Source: JBHPHA01 sp042569905 (lineage in GTDB: Bacteria > Patescibacteriota > Minisyncoccia > Moranbacterales > UBA9337). Taken from it: a stretch of 5,525 nucleotides of DNA. Both the position numbers and the translations under genes were made by a program. The stretch covers positions 1-5,525 of the forward strand of contig JBHPHA010000040.1 of the NCBI GenBank assembly GCA_042569905.1, written 5' to 3'. Shown one piece after another: positions 1 through 4,889 of the stretch. How positions within the stretch are numbered: the stretch's first letter is position 1; each line of letters opens with the position of its first letter. The notes under the pieces were generated by a model. That model made no database searches, was not told where the DNA came from, and was given only the letters and a program-made list of their open reading frames with translations.

Positions 1-130
1 AAAAGGGTTGCCCCATTCGGAAATCCCCGGATCAAAACTTGCTTGACAGTTCCCCGAGGCTTATCGCAGCCTGCTACGTCCTTCTTCGCTTACTTCAGTC
101 TAGGCATCCACCATGTGCTTGAGTAAACCT
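1..130 (-). rRNA. rrl: 23S ribosomal RNA, 5' end (partial)
   Basis: Read on the minus strand, these bases match the first ~130 nucleotides of bacterial 23S rRNA. Recognisable blocks are ATGGTGGATGCC (near E. coli positions 20-32), GAAGGACG, CTGCGATAAGC and GATTTCCGAATGGGG. They occur in the expected order and spacing. The mature 5' end is placed near 129-134 by aligning GGTTTACTCAAGCACATGGTGG with E. coli GGUUAAGCG...GGUGG; the window is about five bases shorter there, so the exact end is uncertain. The gene continues beyond base 1. No 16S rRNA 3' end (anti-Shine-Dalgarno tail) or recognisable spacer tRNA occurs upstream before the next same-strand protein gene ends at 807, so this 23S gene is not directly linked to a 16S gene. 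The product is the RNA of the large ribosomal subunit; this part forms domain I. Confidence 0.97.
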
Positions 131-152
131 TTTTTTAATTGCTTTTAAGTTA

Positions 153-190
153 ACAGTTTATAATCATTTAAAAAATAATAAATAAACTGT
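153..190 (-). repeat. Inverted repeat (hairpin) just upstream of 23S
   Basis: ACAGTTTAT at 153-161 and ATAAACTGT at 182-190 are perfect 9-base complements around a 20-base AT-rich loop. The hairpin sits about 20 bases before the 23S 5' end. It could be part of the precursor processing structure or a local leader fold. A long processing stem with the 23S 3' flank cannot be judged because that flank is outside the window. Confidence 0.45.
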
Positions 191-227
191 AACTACCTAC
201 ATTCTGTTAATACCTCCCACTGAAAGG

Positions 228-300
228 CTTCCGCAAAGACAACTCTTGTCAGGTTTAGTAATAACAGCTATTCAATTTTCAAAGTTCCTTTATGCGGAAA
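228..300 (-). repeat. rRNA leader stem enclosing boxA-like motif
   Basis: TTCCGCA and TGCGGAA (229-235 and 293-299 on the plus strand) are perfect 7-base complements, extended by a possible U-G pair in the minus-strand transcript. The 5' arm falls at the very start of the transcript predicted from the 308-337 promoter. The enclosed ~57 bases contain the boxA-like motif and a second small hairpin, GACAA-GAG-TTGTC (238-250). The geometry suggests a structured rRNA leader. The stem is short, and its role is inferred. Confidence 0.35.
275..287 (-). promoter_or_regulatory. boxA-like rRNA antitermination motif
   Basis: The minus strand reads GAACTTTGAAAAT, followed by TGAATAG. This closely resembles the GTTCTTTGAAAACT...GAATA sequence of 16S-23S spacers in many Gram-positive bacteria, which covers the boxA region bound by NusB/NusE (S10) to protect rRNA transcription from termination. 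Its position 14-25 bases after the predicted start of the proximal promoter and before 23S fits that role. The assignment rests on motif similarity alone. Confidence 0.5.
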
Positions 301-307
301 TCTTTTC

Positions 308-337
308 ATTATACAACCTTTAACAAAATAATTTCAG
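308..337 (-). promoter_or_regulatory. Candidate proximal 23S rRNA promoter
   Basis: The minus strand has a perfect -10 box, TATAAT (308-313), an 18-base spacer and a 4/6 -35 box, CTGAAA (332-337). The predicted start is near 301, giving a leader of about 170 bases before 23S with the boxA-like motif close to its 5' end. The -10 box is strong and the -35 box weak. Confidence 0.5.
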
Positions 338-352
338 CACAAACTTTTTAAC

Positions 353-380
353 AAAATAAAAACTCGTCCTTTTGGCGAGC
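353..380 (-). terminator. Terminator-like hairpin between two candidate promoters
   Basis: On the minus strand a GC-rich hairpin has arms CTCGCC and GG-A-CGAG (bulged A), with an AAAA loop and a possible extra G-U closing pair. It is immediately followed by TTTTTATTTTGTT. The stem (376-379 with 363-366, 374-375 with 368-369) is short, but the U-rich tail is typical of intrinsic terminators. It lies after the strong promoter at 508-535 and before the one at 308-337. It could therefore end a short transcript, or act as an attenuator of the distal promoter that rRNA antitermination must overcome. Confidence 0.5.
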
Positions 381-501
381 AGTAATAGTTCTCAAAAAAG
401 ATACTGTAAAACTCCTCTAGACTTTATTCAATTTTGTTTATTTTTTTTAACAAGTAATTTATTGCTTACAACAATTTATCACTATCTCTCTTGTCAGGCA
501 C
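355..501 (-). ncRNA. Possible small RNA or attenuated rRNA leader
   Basis: This is the interval between the predicted start of the strong promoter (508-535) and the U-tract of the terminator-like hairpin, about 145 bases. No open reading frame of note lies in it on the minus strand, and I recognise no known RNA family. It is AT-rich, with one weak internal hairpin (TAAGCAATAAATTACTT region, 457-475). It shares two 11-base words with the proximal 23S leader. It could be a stand-alone small RNA, or simply the first part of a long 23S precursor leader. Confidence 0.25.
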
Positions 502-507
502 CACTAC

Positions 508-535
508 ATATTAGCAGGTCCAAAAATATTGTCAA
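508..535 (-). promoter_or_regulatory. Strong promoter upstream of 23S (distal)
   Basis: The minus strand carries a perfect -35 box, TTGACA (530-535), a 16-base spacer, and an extended -10 element, TGC-TAATAT (hexamer at 508-513, TG two bases upstream). Upstream of -35 the sequence is A/T-rich (ATTTTTCGAAAAGC), like an rRNA UP element. The predicted start is near 501. This is the best promoter in the window and points towards the 23S gene. Confidence 0.65.
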
Positions 536-618
536 GCTTTTCGAAAAATCTCTATCTGATCCTTCTTGAGCTCTGTTTGATTACCTCCTCGTAATCGATA
601 TCTCCTAACTCACAAACT

Positions 619-647
619 ATTATTACACCTTTTAAAAAATAACGCAA
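619..647 (-). promoter_or_regulatory. Weak candidate third promoter
   Basis: The minus strand has TTGCGT (642-647, 3/6 match to the -35 consensus), a 17-base spacer and an extended -10 element, TGT-AATAAT (hexamer at 619-624, 5/6 match). Tandem promoters are usual in front of rRNA genes, which makes this plausible, but the region is AT-rich and such matches arise by chance. Confidence 0.28.
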
Positions 648-723
648 GCCCCCTATCAGACACCTACTCATTATTACTTTAAACTAGCTATTCTTCTATA
701 AAACTAACCCGTGAAGCTTATTA

Positions 724-749
724 TTTACTCCACTTAAATAAGGAGTAAA
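724..749 (-). repeat. Perfect 8-bp hairpin beyond the terminator
   Basis: TTTACTCC (724-731) and GGAGTAAA (742-749) are perfect complements around a 10-base loop. The hairpin begins eight bases beyond the terminator of the thioredoxin-like gene. It has no U-tract on either side, so it is not itself a typical terminator. It may stabilise read-through transcripts, or have no function. Confidence 0.4.
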
Positions 750-756
750 ATCAATA

Positions 757-791
757 AAAAAAATCCCGAACATTTCTGACGGGATTTTTTT
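757..791 (-). terminator. Intrinsic terminator of the argS-glycosyltransferase-thioredoxin unit
   Basis: A perfect 12-bp stem, AAAAAAATCCCG (757-768) with CGGGATTTTTTT (780-791), encloses an 11-base loop. On the minus strand the right arm runs into an unbroken T-tract. It begins 16 bases after the stop codon of the thioredoxin-like gene. A- and T-runs on both sides would also let it act on the other strand, but no plus-strand gene enters it. Confidence 0.9.
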
Positions 792-806
792 AAAAAAACT
801 TTTTTA

Positions 807-1244
807 CTATTTCTTCAGCATACCAATTTCTTTTTTAAAAAAATTTTTCACATCAGGAAGACCCACATAACACTTTCCGTGAGCCGCAAGAAATGGAACA
901 CCGATGCTTTTTGGATTTATTCCACATTTTTGAGCAACCTTAGCTAACTCCTGACTATTTTCCTTATTCTTCCAAACCTCCTTCTTTTCAAAATCAACCT
1001 TACTGTAGACATCAAATTCATCTAAGAAAATTAAAACGCTCTTACAATGAGGACACCCTTCTCCATAATAATACGTTATACCGCCCATATCGATGTCACT
1101 ATTAACTGTTTCTTGAGTGACTTGTTCCCTATTTCCATTTTCAACCAGCTCATCCATTGGAACTTCAGTATTCACCCAATAGAACGCACCAACTGCAATG
1201 GCAACCACAATAAACACCAAGATCCCTATAATTTTTTTATTCAT
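807..1244 (-). CDS. Membrane-anchored thioredoxin/glutaredoxin-like protein (CPHC)
   Basis: This 145-residue protein is probably a thiol-disulfide oxidoreductase acting outside the cytoplasmic membrane. An N-terminal hydrophobic segment (about residues 5-24, after MNKK) looks like an uncleaved signal anchor; a polar linker follows (25-54). The redox domain then has the active-site motif CPHC at 64-67 in the context YYYGEGCPHCKSV, and the cis-proline signature GVPFL with P117, as in thioredoxin-fold enzymes. CPHC is the motif of DsbA, although the small size resembles glutaredoxin/thioredoxin domains. Two more cysteines, C107 and C125, flank the cis-proline strand. The ATG at 1242-1244 gives the signal anchor directly; I see no Shine-Dalgarno sequence. 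The gene lies 118 bases after the glycosyltransferase without a convincing promoter, and it ends in TAG TAA followed by a strong terminator, so it is probably last in the operon. Direction (oxidant, reductant or isomerase) and substrate are unknown. Confidence 0.85.
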   Translation of the reverse strand: MNKKIIGILVFIVVAIAVGAFYWVNTEVPMDELVENGNREQVTQETVNSDIDMGGITYYYGEGCPHCKSVLIFLDEFDVYSKVDFEKKEVWKNKENSQELAKVAQKCGINPKSIGVPFLAAHGKCYVGLPDVKNFFKKEIGMLKK

Positions 1245-1362
1245 AACTATTTTTATTTATTTTACACACTTATTATTAAGCTTCCTTGAAAACCATTTCC
1301 ACTATAATTCATTATCTCGTAACGAAAGAGATCTTAAAGAAGTCTATTCAATAATACTACAT

Positions 1363-2550
1363 TCACTTTTCATCCACAACTGCTCTGTAGATTTCAATTG
1401 TCTCTTCTGCCGTACTACTCCAATCAAACTCACTAATTCGACCCAATCCCTTTTTCGCAAACTCACTTCGAACGTTTTTATTTCTTGAAAAGCAATAAAG
1501 CGCTTCGGCGATAGCATTAATATCAAATGGATTAATATAGTGTACTGCATCACCAGCCATCTCAGGTATCGAAGCAGTGTCAGAAACAATTGCTGGCAAT
1601 TCTCTAGCAAACGCCTCAATAATAGTCATTCCAAATCCCTCATAAATTGAAGGCATCACTAAAAATTCTGCCTCATCCAGAAGAGCGGGAATATTATCAC
1701 CAATAACATAACCAGTAAATACAATATCATCATATACACCGAAGTCCTTAGCAATTTGCAAGTATTCTTCCGACATCCACCCTCTCTTTCCTGCCAACAC
1801 TAATTGATAATCAAAAAAATTCTTTCTCTTACTGCCACTATCCCTTAATGTTCTTTTTTTAAAAATTGAAAAGGCCTCTATTAACCGAGTTATATTCTTC
1901 ATTGGCTCCACTGTTCCAAGAAGAAGAATATATTTCTTATTTATTCCATATCCCCCCAAAACTCTTTCCTTCTTTACTAGAGACTTCTGCAAAAACCTCT
2001 TATCTAATCCAGCATACACAACTTCTATTTTTTTATCAGGAACATTAAACAACTTCCCAGCATCATCTTTGATTGATTTTGAAACAGCAATAATCTTATC
2101 TGCCCTATTGGCCATATAACTACAGACTGCTTGATTCTTCTTTCTCTTAAAAATAGGGAGACACTCTGGAACTCTAAAAGCAGAGAGGTCACTAAACGTA
2201 ACAATAGTTTTTCCATGATACCCAACAGGAATCCTACTCTCTGGAGATGTTACATGCAGTACATCTATTTTTTCACTCTGCAAGGTTGCAAGGCCCAATA
2301 TCTCACTGTACGCACCAGGAATATATTGCTTGTAGTCAGAAAAAGGATAAAATTTTATCTTCACATTCTTTCTTGAAAACTTTTTCACATCCTTATCTCT
2401 CACTTTATAATCAAAAAATAAGACATATTCATTGTCAGAATCGACTTCTAGAATATGTCTTATTAATTGATATGTATAATGACCAGCTCCAATTGAGGAG
2501 TCGGTTTTTTCAGGATTTAAAATTGTTCTTGCGTCTATTCCAATGCGCAT
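1363..2550 (-). CDS. GT4-type glycosyltransferase (GT-B fold)
   Basis: This 395-residue protein looks like a complete retaining glycosyltransferase of the GT4 (RfaG/mannosyltransferase-like) group, moving a sugar from a nucleotide donor to a glycan, lipid or protein at the cytoplasmic membrane. The N-terminal acceptor domain starts with MRIGIDAR and has a glycine turn, GAGHYTYQL (21-29), then DVLHVTSPES (96-105) and the interdomain segment ADKIIAVSKSIKDD (150-163). The donor domain begins with YILLLGTVEPMKN (207-219), where K218 is the usual phosphate-contacting basic residue. It continues with LVLAGKRGW (250-258) and contains the EX7E motif EGFGMTIIE (E304 to E312), followed by SDTASIPEMAGDA. 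A basic insertion at about 231-247 lengthens the loop before LVLAGK. The ATG at 2548-2550 has only a weak AGG nine bases upstream. The 48-base gap after argS suggests co-transcription. Donor and acceptor sugars cannot be told from sequence; surface polysaccharide or glycoprotein synthesis is likely. Confidence 0.92.
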   Translation of the reverse strand: MRIGIDARTILNPEKTDSSIGAGHYTYQLIRHILEVDSDNEYVLFFDYKVRDKDVKKFSRKNVKIKFYPFSDYKQYIPGAYSEILGLATLQSEKIDVLHVTSPESRIPVGYHGKTIVTFSDLSAFRVPECLPIFKRKKNQAVCSYMANRADKIIAVSKSIKDDAGKLFNVPDKKIEVVYAGLDKRFLQKSLVKKERVLGGYGINKKYILLLGTVEPMKNITRLIEAFSIFKKRTLRDSGSKRKNFFDYQLVLAGKRGWMSEEYLQIAKDFGVYDDIVFTGYVIGDNIPALLDEAEFLVMPSIYEGFGMTIIEAFARELPAIVSDTASIPEMAGDAVHYINPFDINAIAEALYCFSRNKNVRSEFAKKGLGRISEFDWSSTAEETIEIYRAVVDEK

Positions 2551-2598
2551 ATATTTATATACCTGTTAATGTAAAACCAAGAACCTATCTAAATATCA

Positions 2599-4188
2599 CT
2601 ACATCTTATCAGGAGTACTCACTCCAATTAAGTCAAGAGTTTCCTTGAGAATACTTCTCACCGCACCAATAAGCTCCAGTCTTGCAGTTGATAATTCAAT
2701 ATTGCTTTCGTCAATAACCTTACATTCGTTATAAAAAGAATGAAACTTATCTGCTAGCTTAATTGCATATTGTGGAAATTTATGAACAGCACAAGATTCA
2801 GAGACCTCCTGAACCAATCCTGGAAATTTATCAATCTCTCGCAAAAGGCTCAATTCTTTTTCATGGATAAGTAAAGACAAATCCGCATCATTATTTTCAA
2901 TTTCTGATTTCTCTAAAATACCCGAGATTCTTGCATGAGCGTATTGCACATAAAAAACTGGATTTTTGCTTGATCGTTCCTTTGCAAGTCCCAAATCAAA
3001 ATCCATATGAGAATCAGCCCCGTACATCAAAAAGAAAAATCTAGTCACATCTGCACCAACCTCTTCAATAAGTTCATCTATAGACACAACGTTTCCAGCA
3101 CGCTTACTCATTCTAAACTCCTTTCCATCCTTCATAAGACGAACTAGTTGAACAAGAATGAATTTTATCTCACCTTCAAATCCAAGTGCTTTCGCAGCTG
3201 CCCCGAAACGAGAAACATATCCATGATGGTCTGCTCCCCAAATTTCAATAATATCCGTAAATCCTCTTTCCATCTTATTTAAAATATACCCACAATCAGA
3301 TGCGAAGTATGTTTTTTCCCCATTTTCTTTTACGAGCACTCTATCTTTATCATCGCCAAACTTAGTAGTTCGAAGCCAAGTAGCCCCATCTTTTTCAAAT
3401 ACCATTCCTTTCTTATTCAATGCGTCTAAGGCCTCATCAATTTTTCCACTCTCAACAATATCCTTTTTTTCAGAAACCCAAGAATCAAAACTGATTCCCA
3501 TTTTCTCTTTCACTGTCCTCTTAATGTAATTCTCAAGAATTTTATCAGCTGCTTTCAATCCAATCTCTCTCACGTCACCAGACTTAAATTCCTCATTCAA
3601 CTCATCAATATAATCTCCAGCATACACAGCCTCAGTGTCTTTCAAAACACTATGACCTAATTTTACAACCTGCTCTCCAGCATCATTCACATAATATTCA
3701 TTCACAACCTCCGCTCCTGTTTTCCTGAGCGCCCTTCCAAGTACATCACCCAAAAATCCACCCCTTCCATTCCCGAGATGAAGCGGCCCAGTTGGATTAG
3801 CTGAAATAAATTCATTATTAACCTTTCTGTTGCTATTAATTTCTGAATTTCCAAACTCACCTGCCTTTTTATTCACAGTTTTAATTAAGCTTTGTAGATA
3901 ATTTTCTGACAAATGAAAATTAATATATCCAGGCATAACAACCTCAGACTTACTAATATTTTCAATATTCAAAAAACTAGCGATCTTCTCCGCGATTTCT
4001 TTTGGGCTCTTCTTAATTTTAGAAGCAAGAATCATTGCAATGTTAGCTGAAAAATCTCCAAAAGATTCATTCTTCGGATAATCAACATCAACACCAATTT
4101 CCTCAATATCAAAAACATCCCAATCAGAATCCTCTGACTGAATTTTCAAAATCGCATCCTGAATATTTTTCCCCAATATTTCTTTCAT
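2599..4188 (-). CDS. argS: Arginyl-tRNA synthetase
   Basis: This 529-residue class I aminoacyl-tRNA synthetase joins arginine to tRNA-Arg with ATP in the cytoplasm. Domains in order: an N-terminal Add-1 domain that reads the tRNA D-loop (about 1-110, with SFGDFSANIA at 42-51); the Rossmann catalytic core with the HIGH-type motif HLGN (137-140) inside SANPTGPLHLGNGRGG; VNDAGEQ (167-173) and WGADHHGYV (317-325), typical of ArgRS; and the KMSKS-type loop MSKRAGN (360-366). The helical C-terminal DALR anticodon-binding domain starts near VQYAHARI (414-421) and runs to the end. The protein is somewhat shorter than the E. coli enzyme (577 residues), but all key motifs are present. The ATG at 4186-4188 gives the usual MKEILGKNIQDAI start; no clear Shine-Dalgarno sequence precedes it. 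It ends in tandem stops TAG TGA and is followed after 48 bases by the glycosyltransferase. A candidate promoter lies at 4248-4276. I see no T-box leader. Confidence 0.98.
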   Translation of the reverse strand: MKEILGKNIQDAILKIQSEDSDWDVFDIEEIGVDVDYPKNESFGDFSANIAMILASKIKKSPKEIAEKIASFLNIENISKSEVVMPGYINFHLSENYLQSLIKTVNKKAGEFGNSEINSNRKVNNEFISANPTGPLHLGNGRGGFLGDVLGRALRKTGAEVVNEYYVNDAGEQVVKLGHSVLKDTEAVYAGDYIDELNEEFKSGDVREIGLKAADKILENYIKRTVKEKMGISFDSWVSEKKDIVESGKIDEALDALNKKGMVFEKDGATWLRTTKFGDDKDRVLVKENGEKTYFASDCGYILNKMERGFTDIIEIWGADHHGYVSRFGAAAKALGFEGEIKFILVQLVRLMKDGKEFRMSKRAGNVVSIDELIEEVGADVTRFFFLMYGADSHMDFDLGLAKERSSKNPVFYVQYAHARISGILEKSEIENNDADLSLLIHEKELSLLREIDKFPGLVQEVSESCAVHKFPQYAIKLADKFHSFYNECKVIDESNIELSTARLELIGAVRSILKETLDLIGVSTPDKM

Positions 4189-4247
4189 ACTTACTTTTAA
4201 TTCTATCTTTCAACTAAAATACAACTGCTCTCTTAACTATATATTTT

Positions 4248-4276
4248 ATACTAGAACAAATATTGTTTTTTATCAA
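4248..4276 (-). promoter_or_regulatory. Candidate promoter for argS operon
   Basis: The minus strand has TTGATA (4271-4276, 5/6), a 17-base spacer and TAGTAT (4248-4253, 4/6). It lies directly after the lipoprotein terminator and would start transcription near 4241, about 53 bases before argS. Position and spacing are good, but the surroundings are very AT-rich and other -10-like words (TATAAA, TATAGT) overlap. Confidence 0.4.
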
Positions 4277-4280
4277 TAAC

Positions 4281-4314
4281 AAAAAAAGTGGTCTGCGCTT
4301 TCGCAAACCACTTT
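4281..4314 (-). terminator. Intrinsic terminator of the lipoprotein gene
   Basis: The minus-strand transcript forms a 13-bp stem (4285-4297 with 4302-4314) with a four-base loop, AAAG. Its arms are AAAGTGGTTTGCG and CGCAGACCACTTT, and one pair (4306 with 4293) is a G-U wobble. The 3' arm merges into seven T's. The wobble pairs only in the minus-strand transcript (it is C-A on the plus strand), which supports this orientation. The terminator lies 15 bases after the stop codon at 4330. Confidence 0.92.
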
Positions 4315-4329
4315 ATTAAAATCACAAAA

Positions 4330-4743
4330 CTACTTTATTTCCCAGTAATAATCATTACGCGCCTGAATTGCCTCAAAATCATAAGACTCCACTTCCTCAT
4401 TCTTATAGATAACTTTCATATTTACATTATATGAAGTTATCACATTATTAGAAGTCGAAGGACTTAGTTTCACGGAAAAACTTTTGACATGTACGCTACC
4501 TAAGCTATTCCACCTGCTAATTTTATTCACATTCCCACTATTAAGAATGTACGAGAACTGTCCCCTGTCCTGACTACACATTTTCTTTTCAATAATGTGC
4601 TGCTTACCAGTCCCAACTGACATTGCATTGATTCGGATCGGATTCTTCGAAAAGTCATCCACAAAACCCTTAACAGTTTCTTTTGCGCCACACCCCACAA
4701 GACAAAAGAGCATTAACATGGAAAATAGCCTAATCATTCTCAT
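4330..4743 (-). CDS. Small predicted lipoprotein, function unknown
   Basis: This is a 137-residue protein of no family I recognise. The N-terminus is a lipoprotein signal: basic MRMIR, a hydrophobic core at about 5-16, and a lipobox LVGC with the lipidated cysteine at C18. The mature protein would be about 120 residues, anchored to the outer face of the cytoplasmic membrane. It begins GAKETVKGFVDDFSKNP, has one further cysteine (C56), and its second half is rich in alternating hydrophobic and polar residues (VHVKSFSVKLSPS, VITSYNVNMKVIYK), suggesting a beta-rich domain. It ends YYWEIK. The first ATG (4741-4743) is preferred over the one two codons later because GAGGTGA ends three bases before it. 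The gene has its own candidate promoter and terminator, so it appears monocistronic, between a pilin-like gene and argS. A surface or envelope role is all that can be inferred. Confidence 0.85.
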   Translation of the reverse strand: MRMIRLFSMLMLFCLVGCGAKETVKGFVDDFSKNPIRINAMSVGTGKQHIIEKKMCSQDRGQFSYILNSGNVNKISRWNSLGSVHVKSFSVKLSPSTSNNVITSYNVNMKVIYKNEEVESYDFEAIQARNDYYWEIK

Positions 4744-4746
4744 TAT

Positions 4747-4753
4747 TCACCTC
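4747..4753 (-). promoter_or_regulatory. Shine-Dalgarno site of the lipoprotein gene
   Basis: The minus strand reads GAGGTGA, followed by ATA and the ATG at 4741-4743. It is the only clear 16S-complementary site seen in front of a gene in this window. It decides the start: from GAGG it is six bases to the first ATG but twelve to the second. Confidence 0.8.
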
Positions 4754-4811
4754 GGAAAAATTTTGGCCCACTCGAAGCCTTCTTAAAATAAAAAATAAAG
4801 AACCAAAACCA

Positions 4812-4839
4812 AGATTACTATATTTTAAATTTATGTCAA
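4812..4839 (-). promoter_or_regulatory. Candidate promoter of the lipoprotein gene
   Basis: The minus strand has a perfect -35 box, TTGACA (4834-4839), a 16-base spacer and a poor -10 box, TAATCT (4812-4817, 3/6). A better hexamer, TATAGT, lies too close (11-base spacer). The -35 box abuts the U-tract of the pilin terminator. The start would be near 4805, about 60 bases upstream of the gene. Confidence 0.4.
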
Positions 4840-4841
4840 AT

Positions 4842-4874
4842 AAAAAACTACTAGATTCTTAAATCCAGTAGTTT
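4842..4874 (-). terminator. Intrinsic terminator of the pilin-like gene
   Basis: The minus-strand transcript forms a 12-bp stem (4845-4856 with 4863-4874) around a six-base loop, TTAAGA. The arms are AAACTACTGGAT and ATCTAGTAGTTT, including one G-U wobble (4866 with 4853) that would be A-C on the plus strand. The 3' arm ends in six T's. It starts 15 bases after the stop codon at 4890. Confidence 0.88.
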
Positions 4875-4889
4875 AAAGTGCACTATTTT

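Larger units (their letters stand above)
131..756 (-). other. Non-coding 23S rRNA upstream/leader region
   Basis: This AT-rich stretch of about 630 bases lies between the terminator of the thioredoxin-like gene and the 23S rRNA. It contains no convincing protein gene, no 16S 3' end and no tRNA that I can recognise. Reading towards the 23S gene on the minus strand it holds: a hairpin (724-749), a weak candidate promoter (619-647), a short inverted repeat GATTAC/GTAATC (579-596), a strong promoter (508-535), a terminator-like hairpin (353-380), another promoter (308-337), a boxA-like motif (275-287), a small GACAA/TTGTC hairpin (238-250) and an AT-rich hairpin just before the 23S gene (153-190). 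The overall picture is an rRNA promoter and leader region serving 23S alone. Confidence 0.75.

Noticed and set aside
372..569. 65-residue plus-strand open frame
   Set aside because: It starts at a non-ATG codon, has low-complexity F/L/S composition, runs antisense through the promoter and terminator-like hairpin of the 23S leader, and has no ribosome-binding site.
579..596. GATTAC/GTAATC inverted repeat with a GAGGAGG on the minus strand, looked at as a 16S 3' end or ribosome-binding site
   Set aside because: The surrounding sequence lacks the conserved 16S tail (GTAACAAGG...GGATCACCTCC) on either strand, and no start codon follows at a useful distance.
552..671. A 39-codon minus-strand open frame (begins MSRCLIGGLRYF, ends in TAG) in the 23S upstream region
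   Set aside because: It has no Shine-Dalgarno site and no recognisable family, overlaps a candidate promoter, and is short enough to occur by chance. It is the only small frame there that looks even slightly protein-like, so a homology search in relatives would settle it.
1311..1316. TATAGT on the minus strand as a -10 box for the thioredoxin-like gene
   Set aside because: No acceptable -35 hexamer lies 16-18 bases upstream, so co-transcription with the glycosyltransferase is the simpler reading.
1047..1488. Overlapping plus-strand frames antisense to the thioredoxin-like gene and the glycosyltransferase end
   Set aside because: They are antisense shadows with no motif and no start signal; the minus-strand genes have clear family motifs.
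2131..2648. Plus-strand frames of 81 and 133 residues antisense to the glycosyltransferase
   Set aside because: They overlap a well-supported gene, have unusual composition, and show no domain or ribosome-binding site.
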